NCBI GenBank assembly: GCA_030407315.1
Contig: JALQPE010002916.1
Location: 29,253 to 93,252, forward strand
DNA from: Asparagopsis taxiformis
Lineage: Eukaryota; Rhodophyta; Florideophyceae; Bonnemaisoniales; Bonnemaisoniaceae
Direction: 5' to 3'
Length of the DNA: 64,000 nt
The position numbers and the translations under genes are program-made. The stretch's first letter is position 1, and every line of letters starts with the position of its first letter. Under the pieces are notes generated by a model, which saw nothing but the letters and a program-made list of their open reading frames with translations, was not told the DNA's origin and did no database searches. This document shows positions 52,634-64,000 of the stretch, in pieces.

Positions 52634-52892
52634 ATTTCAGGTTGGTCGCGAGAGGGTGGGGCGGGACCATGATGAAACAAGGACCAAGACCTTTCCCTGA
52701 CGTGTTGAGCCTGAAATCGACCCTTCGTGAGACGCGATTTTGGCTTACAGTTGGTGCTAATAGAAGCCAGTGATAGCCCCGATCGGGGCGGCAGCCGGCT
52801 CCGGCTTACAGTTGGTGCTTACAGACGCCAGTGATAGCCCCCGATCGGGGCCGGCGGTCGGTTCCTGGGGCCGTTGTGGCCAAATTAGACAC

Positions 52893-53083
52893 CCTGATTT
52901 GAATTAAAATTTGGGCTATTCTCAAAAACATGCACATGTGAACATGTTTTTGAGATGGGGGTGTGCCGTACGGCACAATCGACCGCCCAAATCGTTGATT
53001 TTTGCAAGATTTTTTGTGCCCGAAATTTTAGAATTTCTGGGCTGGCCAGCAGTGCATCTGAGCTGGACATCCACCGGACGTCC
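52893..53083 (-). repeat. 192-bp palindrome-bearing repeat, copy R5a
   Basis: Complete, with the perfect GTGCCGTACGGCAC. Separated by ~310 bp from R5b in the same orientation; no separate counterpart in arm A. Confidence 0.85.
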
Positions 53084-53391
53084 ATTTCAGGTTGGTCGTG
53101 TGCTGCCTACATCCACGCATTGCAGAAACTAAGCCAGCGGGTTCACTACTAATACAAAGTACACGGAATATGAGTAACGTGATAGGTGAGTAGTGTTTGT
53201 GTTGAGGGAGTAAGGCGGGACCATGATGAAACAGGGAAAAAGATGTCACCCAAGCATAACTTAGGCTTCAAGCCTGGAATCGAACCTTCGTAAGACGCGA
53301 TTTTGGCTTACAGTTAGTGCTTACAGAAGCCAGTGATGGCCCCGCTCGGGGCGGCGGCCGGTTCCTGGGCCGTTGTGGCCAAATTAGACAC

Positions 53392-53583
53392 CCTGATTTG
53401 AATTAAAATTTGGGCTATTCTCAAAAACATGCACATGTGAACATGTTTTTGAGATGGGGGTGTGCCGTACGGCACAATCGACCGCCCAAATCGATGTTTT
53501 TTGCAATATTTTTTTCTGCCCTGAATTGTAGAGTTTCTGGGCTGGCCAGCAATGCATCTGAGCTGGACATCCACCGGACGTCC
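53392..53583 (-). repeat. 192-bp palindrome-bearing repeat, copy R5b
   Basis: Complete; counterpart of L5, next to the 3' end of the ParB-dioxygenase pseudogene. Confidence 0.85.
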
Positions 53584-53868
53584 ATTTCAGGTTGATCGTG
53601 TATCGTGCACGTCCACCCATTACCGGAAGCAAGTAGGCGATGAAGCACGTACAAACCCAATTGTTCTGCTATTTCTAGCATAGACCATCGAGTCTAGAGA
53701 TGTGAGGGAATCGTCCTGGAAATCATGCTCCAACCCACGAGGGAATGGACAATCTAGTTTGAAAGCATGGAACGGAAGTACATTATACTAGGTTCATAGA
53801 TTGGAAGTGATAAAGGAGATGATTATATTCTCGATAATTGTTTACCAAAGTAGTAGTTGTTAAGCTAT

Positions 53869-56800
53869 CTAGCCGTCGGAAAATTGTTCTTCCTCTTCGT
53901 CCCCACTATATTCAGGATCTCCCGGCAGAACAGGCGTTACTGGCAACTGTGGAGTTGAATAGCTCAAGACTACTAGTTCATCGTGTGTGAGGGCTCTCCT
54001 CTTGCGAGGTGCTGTCGTCTTCATCCGCATCATTCCGAGCTGCCCTGTCTTCGGCCTACGATCTTTCTTGACCGGGATGGGAACAACTGTTTTGTGGCGA
54101 ACATTGACAGGTGCCGGTTGACTTTGCCTGGTAGACCGGCGCGGAGCATTGGCGATTACTTCTTCTTCGAATCCCAACCGCCTGATGAAACCAAACGAAA
54201 CATTGTCGGGAATCGGATACGACGCATTCCTGAAATACGTGTGATACCTCGTTGTCGTGTGTGACACAACTCTGTCGACATGCCCTGCCCCGGCATGTTG
54301 TACATGGCCGTGACCGATGAAGACTGAACGTGGCGGAACGATTACCTTCTTCAGCTTCATCGTCTTGGCGTACATATCTAATTCCAGCGCTTTGGAAAAG
54401 ACGTACTTGTGGGACCCTGGACACACCCAGATAGGGAATGGGTCATCTCCGTTGGCAATAACAAAGTAACCCGGAAGTTGATCTTTGCGGTCGCGAGGAG
54501 GAAACAGGGAAATCATTGTGTGGGACCTGCCGAGGACACCCCTTTCCCGTTATCAAAAACCGTCCCCCAGATGCCGGCATGACAAGTTTTTCTCCCGGTA
54601 AACCGCACTCCTCCAGCCCTATCAGCCGGACAAGGATTCCCAACCACACATCCAGCAGGGCTCGCCGCGTCACAAACTTGAACCGGTCGATATGCGTCTC
54701 ATCGTTCTCGGCATAGTCAACCAGGCAGTGGCGCGTAGACGTGAAGCGAGCCCTCCCCTCATTCCGGTTCTTCTCATCTGTTTCATCGTCCCCAGTATTG
54801 ACAATGGGACTCCACAGCTGCCGGTTCCCAGGGTCCTTGTGCACCTCCTCCCCCTCCCACGTTCCCAAAAAGTACCGAAACAATTCCTGGTTAGGAATTT
54901 CTTCCATGAGACCCAAGTCAAATGGGAACTTGTCCGACGCATCGAGGTAGCTTACATCCGCGAAATTGTGCATCACCGTATACCCTCGCTCGTTGATTTC
55001 CGTTCGGCAATTGTGGAAGTACGCCATACCAGTGCCGGCCTCATACGAATCCTTCCAGCTTGTAGACATTCGCGCAACCTGGGCGAAGTCCAGCCTCGAG
55101 GGTAGAAACGTCGATGTAGGCTCACACATCGCCTTGGCAGCCATCTTCCACGCTGCGAAAAACATCGGATAGATGGTGTCGATCTCGAAAACAAGATGAC
55201 GAGCCCGATGTTGTTCCGGAATATGCAGCCCCTCAAACACAGGGTCCATCGCCACTTGTTTCAAATACCTCACCTCTCTGCCCTCCTCATCGATTTCCAC
55301 ACTCTCCAATAACAACCTGAGCTCAATCGGGGGCAGACAGCCAACCCTCACCGATGCGATGACGTCCGCGGGACGCTGCGCCAGATGATGCCCTTCAGCT
55401 CGGTCTTTGACTTCGAAATCGTCGGGAAGAGATGGCATCCGGTCGTCGAACAGGAGGTCGTGTTCAGAAGGAGAGTCACGAACGATGTAACCGTCTTCAT
55501 CGACTTCCACTCCTTCCGGAACAGTGAATGTAATTGTCACTTCGCGGACCCCTTGCTTTCGACTTGGCCCACGTCTGCACCCTGTTTGTCTTCCTCGTCC
55601 GAAGCGGTATGGACAGATTCTTGGTTGGAGGGAGTCGCACCAGCACGTTGGTTATCTTGGGGGACAATCTCAACGGCAGAATCGGGGGAACGGGCGGAGT
55701 CTTCGTCAACCTCATCACCGGAAGCAGTGGCTTGTTGTTGATCGGTGGGTTTATCAACAACGGCCTGCTCTTCTTCCCCGGCGGATTGTTGTACCACAAC
55801 CGGCTCTTCTTCCTCGAGGCGTGTGCTCCCCGTCGAGCGAAGTCGCTGTGAACGGCGGCGGATGCCATGCGAAGCAGGCTCATGTTCGACATTCCGCTGC
55901 TTCTTGTGAGTGAGTCTCACATTGGCAGCAGAAGGGCGGCGTTTGCGTCGAGCCTTAGTCTTCTTCTTCAATGTCGGATTGAAAAAACTCTTTCAAGTTG
56001 GTTTCCAAATCCTGTAAACGCGTGGTTCTCCGTCGCATTCGAACCTCACTGCTCCGGTCGTCCCCTCTATACATTGCAATGGCATTGGTGAGATGCCATT
56101 GCAACTCCTTCGGCTGCTTAACCGACCCAATTGCCATCTCTGTGCTCAGAAATGACTTGCGCATAATACTCTTTGGGCGCCCATACGCAGCGTACAGAGA
56201 ATTTGCTATTGCAGTCACGCGACGGACGTATGTATAGAAGTCGTTCACGTCAAAGCGTCCATCCGGACGTCCACCATGAGCAGGGTTCTACTTGAAGTAC
56301 TCCGAAAGACCACGCAAGACGAAGACAAAGTTTTCTTCCAGCAACTCGCGCACTATCTTGTGGTCCAGGTGCGTTATCCCAATCTCGTTGCGGCGCTCGG
56401 AATTGTTCAGCTCACGCAACACTTCGTCGAGAACAGGATGCTTCAGCGTTGCTATAGCCAAACGCGTCCACCGCCGGGCCGTGTTCGTTGAATTCATCAT
56501 CCCCATGAACTGCGCCTCGAACAATGTTCGGATGACATCAGACTCACGCAAGTCGCCAGCGTTTTCCACGTTATTTGCAACAGCAATCGTACGGATGAAC
56601 TGCTGGATGGACGACAAGATTCGAACCAGGGAGCGCTCCGTCAGTTGCGTCCCAGTCGTATGGTTCGACTCTGCACTCTTGTGGATGATCTCATGAGGCT
56701 GAAGATCACTGTCGTCCTTGCGGCGAAGGTAGTACACATCCAGAGGCTGAGTAACCCAGCGCAAGCGGTTTGCGTCCTGTGGCAGCTTGGTTCTGTGCAT

Positions 56801-57832
56801 ACGGGTGAGGCGCGTGAAGTCATCGGCAATGCTATGCATAGCATTGAGACGATGCAGTCCGTCGATCACGGTCACGTTCGCATTGGCATGGAATTTGCCA
56901 TTCTGGAACAGACGCGTGTCGGCGGGCAGATGCGTGTTCTGCGACCTCAGCACCGTCACAGTGATACGCGAAGAGCTCACATACCCCACAGCCAACATAT
57001 TGTTGCGCAGGTCCTCCACGTGGTCTTCTTTCACATCCCGAAGGGTCACGGCCGGTTCCACTAGCTGCCTCACCAGCACAGTCGCTCCTTCTCCGACGTA
57101 ATCCGACGTCACAAACTTGGGCACCGTAATTTGCGTCCCCTGCTGCTCACGAATGCTTTCCGCCACCTCCGGTTCGTCGTCCACTTCGGTTACGTCCTGC
57201 GTAGTAGCTTCGGTGACGTTGGAGCGAGCAGGGTGCTTCGTGCCTCCACTGGAGGGTCTTGCAGAGCGAGCAGGGCACTTCGTGCCTCCCGAAACCGGGA
57301 CGGAGCGTGCTGGATGCTTCGTACCCCCCGAACCAGTGATTTCGCCTGCCGGACCGGTACTGGGCATCCGTCCCGAGCTGGCCTGGTTCGTCGCTGCGTT
57401 GAAGTTTGACGCTGCAGCAGGGGTACGAATGTCGCTAGGGCCATCCTCCGCAGCGGGGCGCATCATCCGAGTATCCCAAGGGTAAAACGCCGCGGCGTAT
57501 GCTCCACCCATCGTCTCCGGCGGTCCCTCGGCGCCATCAAACATGTACGGGAACGGGAGGTCCTTGAACTTGTCCTTAGTCGCAATGTTGCGCACGACGA
57601 TGTAGTCGGCCTCGTCGGTTTCCGGCAGCTTGTGGTTGTGCAGCGTGCGCGGAAGGCCAACATCGCCACCAGCAGTGCTCACCGAAGCCGTCCCAATATG
57701 CACAGCCGCACCGTCCACGTCCGCAAACAAATTGACATCGACGCCGCGCTTGAGTCCGCGCGACTCCGCTGACGCGCTCACTTGATCGCCGCAAACCGTT
57801 GAAAACAAACTGCTGAAATGCGTATCCGCCAT
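53869..57832 (-). pseudogene. ParB-like/2OG dioxygenase, decayed copy
   Basis: Homologous over its whole length to 13499-17452, with the same ATG (57832). Against the intact copy it has a 6-bp insertion creating an in-frame TAG near 56288. It also has an extra T in a T-run near 55985, a missing G in a G-run near 55552, and an extra T near 54510, just after the PHND iron-binding motif. The ParB motif here reads DGLHRLN. The dioxygenase residues (HND, QHAGAG, RYHTYF) are all still present but split over frames. Several in-frame differences exist too, such as the altered last ~30 residues. The protein cannot be made in full. Confidence 0.85.
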
Positions 57833-58179
57833 GATTGTTGAGTTGGAAAGTAAAAGAGATGGTTGACGTTGACGTATTCGAGTGATGTGGATGGTAGGTT
57901 TCACGTTGCTTGAAGAATGGTCGTGAACGCCAATCGCTGGAAATAATAACACAATACAACCGAAATTTTGTTAGGTACACACCTATCGTGACCGCTGGAA
58001 TGCAAGACAGGCAATCGAGATGTGAGTGTCCGTTCGGAACGGGCCCGAGTCGGGCTCTCGAAACCTGACGAGGTGGCGTGAAGCAGGCAGTGTCCTTGAT
58101 GTGTAATGTGTTAAAATTACAGCTGTCAAGCTAGGCGGCTTTTGGGGCGGCTGCGAGCACCCCTTTATCCGGGGAACAC
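57833..58179. other. 5' flank of the ParB-dioxygenase pseudogene
   Basis: Mirror of 13151-13498; nothing of its own. Confidence 0.4.
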
Positions 58180-58371
58180 CCTGATTTGAGTTAAAATTTG
58201 GGCTATTCTCAAAAACATGCACATGTGAACATGTTTTTGAGATGGGGGTGTGCCGTACGGCACAATCGACCCGCCCAAATCGTTGATTTTTGCAAGATTT
58301 TTTGTGCCCGAAATTTTAGAATTTCTGGGCTGGCCAGCAGTGCAATCGAGCTGGACATCCACCGGACGTCC
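58180..58371 (-). repeat. 192-bp palindrome-bearing repeat, copy R4
   Basis: Counterpart of L4 with the same extra ~70-bp flank. Confidence 0.85.
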
Positions 58372-58682
58372 ATTTCAGGTTGATCGTGTGCTGCCTACAT
58401 CCACGCATTGCAGTAACTAAGCAGGCGGGATCACTACTAATATAAAGTGCACGGAATATGAGTAACGTGATGGGTGAGTAGTGTTTGTGTTGAGGGAGTA
58501 AGGCGGGACCATTATGAAACACGGAAGAAGATGCGTACCTAGCATAACTTAGGCTTGAAGCCTGGAATCGACCCATCTTTCGGCGCCATTTAGCCTTACA
58601 GTTAGTGCTTACAGAAGCCAGTGATGACCCCGCTCGGGGCGGCGGCTCCGGTTCCTGGGGCCGTTGTGGCCAAATTAGACAC

Positions 58683-58874
58683 CCTGATTTGAATTAAAAT
58701 TTGGGCTATTCTCAAAAACATGCACATGTGAACATGTTTTTGAGATGGGGGTGTGCCGTACGGCACAATCGACCCGCCCAAATCGATGATTTTTTACAAT
58801 TTTTTTGTGCCCGAAATTTTAGAATTTCTGGGCTGGCCAGCAGTGCAATCGAGCTGGACATCCACCGGACGTCC
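58683..58874 (-). repeat. 192-bp palindrome-bearing repeat, copy R3a
   Basis: Complete. Its inner flank matches the right flank of L3. Confidence 0.85.
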
Positions 58875-59070
58875 ATTTCAGGTTGGTCGTGAGAGAGTGA
58901 GGCGGGACCATGATGGAACAAGGACCAAGACCTGTCCCTGGCGTATTGAGCCTGAAATTGACCCTTCGTCAGACGCCATTTAGCCTTACAGTTAGTGCCT
59001 ACAGAAGCCAGTGACAACCCCACTCGGGGCGGCGGCCGGTGCCTGGGGCCGTTCTGGCCAAATTAGACAC

Positions 59071-59239
59071 CTTGATTTGAATTAAAATTTGGGCTATTCT
59101 CAAAAACATGCACATGTGAACATGTTTTTGAGATGGGGGTGTGCCGTACGGCACTTTCGACCGCCTAAATCGATAAAATTTTGCAATTTTTTTCCTGCCC
59201 GAAATTCTACAAGTTCTGGCTGGCCAGTAATGCATTAGC
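59071..59239 (-). repeat. 192-bp palindrome-bearing repeat, copy R3b
   Basis: Lacks the GGACGTCC end, like L3, and its outer flank matches the left flank of L3. The loop and the 14-bp palindrome are intact. Confidence 0.8.
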
Positions 59240-59429
59240 TATCTCCTCTAAACCGATTCTAACAAGCAGAAAGAATCCTCTCCTTCATGACGATGCTCTC
59301 CATCGTCTTTTCGAAGCCATTTCCGTACGAAAAATAATCGAAAAACATATTTGACTTTAACCTAACAGCTATCGCGAGCACCGTACTCAGCTATATTTCC
59401 TCTGTAATTTCCTTCCTCCAACCAATCAA

Positions 59430-59520
59430 TAGCCGCTTGGTCACAGGCTTAAAAGCCTTCCACTATCTGTCCTATCCATCGAAGACCCTCGGAGGGTTCG
59501 ATCCAGGCCTTGATCACCCA
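59430..59520 (+). repeat. tRNA-like A-box/B-box sequence, arm B
   Basis: Plus-strand copy of the element at 12165-12250: TAGCCGCTTGGTC then GGTTCGATCC. Confidence 0.3.
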
Positions 59521-59719
59521 TGATGGGTGTGCAACCCGAGAAAATGAAAATGGAACATATTGCGACAGGGACGAGATATCATTCCATGAAAGAGAACTTC
59601 TCTTTCGTTTACTTTTTTCTAACAAGATTCTAAACGTCTACAAACCCTATGTCGTCCGTCCGTTTTCATCCCGGAGAGATGTGGATGTGAGGTAAGACGC
59701 AGTGGTGATGTTGTGTTGA

Positions 59720-59990
59720 TTCCCACAGACGGAAGTGGAGGAGGTGGCTACGGAGGAAGCCTGGAGAACTTGTCCGGTACTGACATCTCACATGTTGCCA
59801 TTAACGGAGGTGGTGGAGGAGGCTATGGTGCAAGCCTGGAGAACATGTGACTCACATCTCGCAGATGTCAGTACCCATGGATGAGAAGAAAAGCATGTTG
59901 AGGTGCGGTTCGGATATTCGATCCATTAACGGAGGTGGTGGAGGAGGCTATGGTGGAAGCCTGGAGAAGAATAGAGTAGTCCTATACCCA
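59720..59990. repeat. Tandem Gly-rich-frame units, arm B
   Basis: Mirror of 11600-11950 with GGAGGTGGTGGAGGAGGCTA units, rearranged: the long hairpin of arm A is reduced here. Confidence 0.6.
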
Positions 59991-60264
59991 TGGATCACAA
60001 GAAGACGTTGTTGGGCTCCTTTTCGAAGCCCATTCGTCTCTTGAATAAATTTAGCACCCAAATCATATACGATTGCCGAGTTGACACCCCGTATGTCTCG
60101 TTGGTAGAAATAGCAGGGGTTCCACCACTCAGCTGGCGGGAAGTAGTTACTGATTATATGAGATATGGCTTAGCTCCCGCCAAAACCGATAGCTCTGGGC
60201 TCAGGTTCTCCAAATGTGGTTATACGAATGTGTTCTGACAATGCTAGAAGACGAATATCTGCAT

Positions 60265-60464
60265 CCTGATTTGAATTAAAATTTGGGCTATTCTCAAAAA
60301 CATGCACATGTGAACATGTTTTTGAGATGGGGGTGTGCCGTACGGCACAATCGACCGCCCAAATCGATGTTTTTTTGCAATATTTTTGCTGCCCGAAATT
60401 GTAGAATTTCTGGTCTGGCCAGCAATGCATCTGAGCTGGACATCCCCATGTCCAGTGGCCGTCC
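60265..60464 (-). repeat. 192-bp palindrome-bearing repeat, copy R2
   Basis: Counterpart of L2, upstream of the truncated methyltransferase gene. Confidence 0.85.
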
Positions 60465-60795
60465 GGATGTCGCTCACCTGGTAAGCGTGATGCACCTGTG
60501 ACAACCTATGTGACTGCAGTCACAGCCGCCATGGCGGCCGTGCAGTACAACCCTCAAAGACAGGGAATCACAATCTTTTTAAAATTTTTGTCTACCACGT
60601 ATCCGTCACAACTTATTACCTACACCGGTTACGGGTTTCAAGACCTTTCCAGTGCTGTGTACCCGTATACTCTGTTCCGTTCGATATCAACCAGTGTTCC
60701 TCACGAAAGAGTGCAAACGTCACGAGATACGTCGTCAAATTTGACTGTCTCGCCGAGCGGTCGCCATCCTGTACCGAATTTCCACTCATTCCATT

Positions 60796-62151
60796 ATGAC
60801 GAATAAGCGCAGGCGCAACAGCAATCCGATCGTTGACGACGCAACCGTGCCAATTCTGCGCGAACCCGCTAGCCCTTGGGAGGATTCTAGTGACATGGGT
60901 ACACGTCGAAACGTAGGTCGCGCCGCCCGCGAAACTACTCTCACTGGCAAAGACTTCCTCCGCCTCTTGCTGGATTTGTTCGCCCACTCAAGTTTCGCAG
61001 ACTTGACGGACAAGCCGGGAGGTTTCACATACGCGGACCTTGGCGCTTGGGTTGCGCAGGGCACGGAAGAACAATTTCTGGCGCTGCAAGGTCGACTCAG
61101 CATGGCCTTCAGCGGTCGTTCGAAGAATGCTGGAGTCGAGGCGGATGTTGCCGAAATCGTCATGGCAGAGATGAACGTTGAGCGAGCCAAGCAGATTGTT
61201 CGTCTGGCATTACCGATTGCCGAGTTTTCAAGACAGGATGAGCGTATCGGGCAATGGGTTGAGCACTGCATCCTTTCTGGGATCGTGCCGCAGACCTTCC
61301 TTATTGGATGTAACATGCTTCCTTCGCCACTACAGGCGCCGCAGCGCGGGGAACCAAGCGCCTTCGTTCTTGCTCCACCGGAAACGTTCGAGGTATTGAT
61401 GTATTTCCAAGCGTTGTCTATCATCCGAAATCACAACAAGAACCTGCCGCGTCGCCGAATAGGCGACGCGGCCGAGGAGGGGAACGAAGCCGCACGCGTC
61501 CCAGCCCATCGGAAAAGCACTAATCGAGCTTGTTACGTGGTTCAAGTTTTATACCATGCTTGGACCGATGTGGCCTTCGCCGCAAAGTTTTCCAGCTTCG
61601 AAGAGTTGATGGCGCCGTACATCATTTTCGACAGCAGTGAGCATTGGTTTGACGTGCTCGATGAAGGTCTATTCGCACCGATAGAGCAGAAGCTAGATCT
61701 CTACCACGACAAAGCTCCCCTATCTCATCCTGATGGATATGGTGGAAAAGTAGAGACAAGAACCAGTGCGCAGCACAGTGTATTTAGGGACCTTGTGAGG
61801 AAGTTCTTCGACCGGTTGCAGTTTCTTATCGTCAACCCGGACCTGTACACCTGGCCGGAGTCCGACCGCTGGGGGGCGCTGGAAATATACTTGTCAAGCG
61901 GAAATCCGGACAAGCTGCCAGCGTACTTTGACACCCTCGACGAAGACGTTATGGCTCACTACGGTGTGAAAGGGGGCCTCAGACAGTACTGCGAGACAGT
62001 GATTTTTACTGTCCAGACAGTAAAAATCACTATGCGGCAAATGAAATTAATGCCACACTTGGAGACAGTGATTTGCACTGTCTGGCAGACAGTACGGAAC
62101 ATGTCTGCAGACAGTAAAAAACACTGTCTCACAGTACTGTCTGAGGCATGA
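60796..62151 (+). pseudogene. DNA methyltransferase-SET gene, truncated copy
   Basis: Starts at the same ATG as the intact copy (MTNKRRRNSNP) and is nearly identical for about 387 residues, up to EDVMA at 61956. Beyond that the frame runs into the GACAGT array and ends at 62151 with an unrelated tail of repeated TVxxTV-like residues. The DPPY and DPFSG motifs and the SET domain are all missing, so no methyltransferase activity is possible. The undamaged N-terminal part could still be translated. Confidence 0.85.
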
Positions 62152-62640
62152 ATGGAGACAGTAAAAATTAATGATTTATTCAATAGTTGGATATGATGTA
62201 ATTCACTGTACTGGGCAGTGTTGGCGGATAGTGTTTTGTTTGGCCAAGGCAACATGGCCGGATAGTGAAATACGCTGCCTGGGACAATAGATGGAACCAA
62301 CACGGTGCACTGTCCTGGGCAAACCTGGAGACAGTGATTTTCACTGTCCTGGGGCAGTACCTGGAGACAGTGATTTTCACTGTCCTGGGCAGCACCTGTA
62401 GACAGTATTTTGTGCCGCCCTGGGTAGCACTTGTAGACAGTACTTTGTGCTGCCCTGGGCAGTACCTGGCAGTACTTTGTGCTGCCCTGGGCGGCCTGTA
62501 GACAGTGGTTCGTGCTGCCCTGGGCAGCACCTGTAGACAGTACTTTGTGCTGCCCTGGGCAGCACCTGGAGACAGTTTTTGTGCTGCCCTGGGCAGCACC
62601 TGGAGACAGTAAAAGTAGTGTCCTGATATAGTAAAATTCA
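61957..62640. repeat. GACAGT/ACTGTC palindromic repeat array (right copy)
   Basis: GACAGT..ACTGTC hairpins dominate at first. Then come ~35-45 bp tandem units of the type CTGGGCAGCACCTG-(G/T)AGACAGT, about ten units from 62330 to 62610. The motif family is that of 1-375. It directly abuts the truncation point of the methyltransferase gene. Confidence 0.75.
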
Positions 62641-64000
62641 GTGTCTGGGAGTGGTGGATGAGATGGAGCGTCATGCTGTCGTGGCATCTTTTTGGGGTAG
62701 AGGGGGCAGTTCTAGTGCTACGAGGATGGGTAATGTGGTATCTTCGTGGAATGGTCACAATTGTACGGCTAGGAATTTTTATTTCGTAGTGACTATGAGC
62801 TAGAGATATGTAGCAATCTAAGAGGGTGGCAATATGGGAAGCTTTCACTCTGGATTTGTTTATTTGCGCAGGCTACATTGAGAGTAAATATCCCTATGTT
62901 AAGAACTGCTACTACAACCACACTATTATGAAGAGTAAACTAAAAAGTACCAGAAAGTCTACAAATCTATCAACTGTTGCGCTGCATGAATAAGCTAGGA
63001 AATGAAGAGAAAGAGAAAAAAGATGTAGTGAAAGGAAACAGTTAGTGACGTTGAATTGGAATGGGAAACTGATGGTTCTGGAGACTAACGTACCTTAACG
63101 AATACCATTGCATCCCAAATCGAAATCTGTACTCACAGGCAGAGCAAACAAAAATGGAGGAGTGAGAGAGAAAGATGAACGAAAGGAGAATTGGAAACTC
63201 GCCGACTGGAAAACCTGAGAAAACGAATAGAAAACTGGGTTAGTGGCGTGAAATGTAGTGACGTAACATGTACACTGCTCCGGAAGCGTAAACGCTTCCG
63301 GAGCAGTAATTATAATTACTGATGCTTTTTCTTCCGACGGATATGGAGATGGAAACAGGGATTTCCAGAATCTGTCGTTTAAGTAGCACTCTGCGGCGGA
63401 AAAGACGTGTAGGACAACAATAGAGGGATGAATTTGAAACGGAGCGGGGGGAGGGTGCGATGGGAGGCCCAAAAAAACGATACCTAGGCTGCGAATTACG
63501 CTTGGAAGCACATATCTGGCAGAGGAGGCCACATTATCGTATGTTCTACCGCCTTTTATTGTCCTAGAATGACGTCATCACTACAGAAATATAGGAAAAA
63601 CACTAGCATATGGGGCCTACAGCACAGGCGGAGGTGAAGAGTAAGAAAAATGGCGCACTTTCCTGGACGAGAGTCCGCGCTTCCATTGATGATGTGGATG
63701 TTATATATCGATAACGTCATTGTATGCTCCGAGTACACTTGGCAGGCAGTCAAAGCGGGCCACGTGGATGGTGGCGGTTTAGGAAACAGCAGTTGTCGAA
63801 GAATTTTTATAATTTTCATGTTGCAAGCGAGCAGTGAGTCTGCATTGCAATATATAATGTATGCTAATTTAAGATATCACACCGAGTACGATTCAACGAG
63901 ACATCGTGTTTTCACCTCGTGAATAGGCCGAGAATATGGTAGAGTATACGAGTAGGAAGTACGTGCATGAAAAATCAGATTCAGTATTAGTGCTTAGAGC
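62641..64000. other. Gene-poor right end of window
   Basis: Short frames on both strands with no domain, signal or promoter support. Only a hairpin (63274-63307) stands out. Confidence 0.4.
63274..63307. repeat. Perfect 15-bp-arm hairpin
   Basis: Arms ACTGCTCCGGAAGCG and complement with loop TAAA. A terminator-like shape but no gene ends here; it could be a remnant of a palindromic element. Confidence 0.6.

Larger units (their letters stand above)
50925..61956 (-). repeat. Large inverted repeat, arm B (11.0 kb, decayed)
   Basis: Reverse-complement copy of 9635-19912 with the same gene order. It is ~750 bp longer, mainly because two direct-repeat blocks (about 52893-53391 and 58683-59070) are present here and absent from arm A. 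Its outer end at 61956 lies inside the methyltransferase gene, after which the sequence is GACAGT array. Its genes carry frameshifts and a stop. Confidence 0.85.

Noticed and set aside
7171..60464. CRISPR-like array reading of the regularly repeated palindromic units
   Set aside because: Units are ~192 bp, spaced by hundreds of bases to kilobases, in a eukaryotic genome, with no cas genes.
62180..62848. Long minus-strand frames with repeated AAQGSTKYC-like peptides
   Set aside because: Translation of the tandem GACAGT/CTGGGCAGCACC array; no start context or non-repeat part.

Overview
The window is eukaryotic nuclear DNA. Evidence: a receptor gene with two spliceosomal GT-AG introns, TATA boxes about 80-90 bp upstream of start codons, tandem C2H2 zinc-finger genes, secreted cysteine-rich proteins and a dense mosaic of eukaryotic transposons (Copia, hAT, PIF/Harbinger, pogo-like). 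Most genes look intronless. I infer a compact but transposon-rich alga, plausibly a florideophyte red alga of the Chondrus type. That is an inference from gene style, not proof.

Layout: 1-7.1 kb holds a palindromic GACAGT array, a low-complexity gag-like ORF and two convergent element-type genes, one of them frame-broken. 7.1-19.9 kb is a large element with two divergent genes. One encodes a beta-class amino DNA methyltransferase fused to a SET domain (minus strand). The other encodes a ParB-like domain fused to a 2OG-Fe(II) dioxygenase (plus strand). Around them lie copies of a ~192 bp palindrome-bearing repeat. The outer end of this element is joined directly to the 3'-truncated pol of a Copia retrotransposon (19.9-23.6 kb). 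24-30.6 kb looks like host sequence: two paralogous secreted 8-Cys basic proteins, a third secreted Cys-rich protein and an ionotropic-glutamate-receptor-like gene. 30.9-39.7 kb carries three diverged copies of a zinc-finger gene, of which only the first is intact. 40.1-47.7 kb is a degenerate PIF/Harbinger element whose left terminal repeat was hit by a hAT element; both have visible terminal repeats and target duplications. 48.1-50.9 kb has pogo-like transposase remains and small repeats. 50.9-62.0 kb is a second, inverted and decayed copy of the methyltransferase/ParB element, cut off inside the methyltransferase gene by another GACAGT array. 62.6-64 kb shows no recognisable gene.

The most interesting content is the methyltransferase-SET / ParB-dioxygenase pair. 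A putative DNA-adenine (or cytosine-N4) writer with a histone-methylation-type domain sits beside a putative oxidative eraser with a ParB-type DNA-binding/nucleotide-binding fold. Both are inside repeats that carry long palindromes. At least two copies exist in 64 kb, in inverted orientation and both ending at the same GGACGTCC-rich end. This suggests a mobile element that carries its own chromatin-modification genes; I see no known transposase, integrase or reverse transcriptase inside it.
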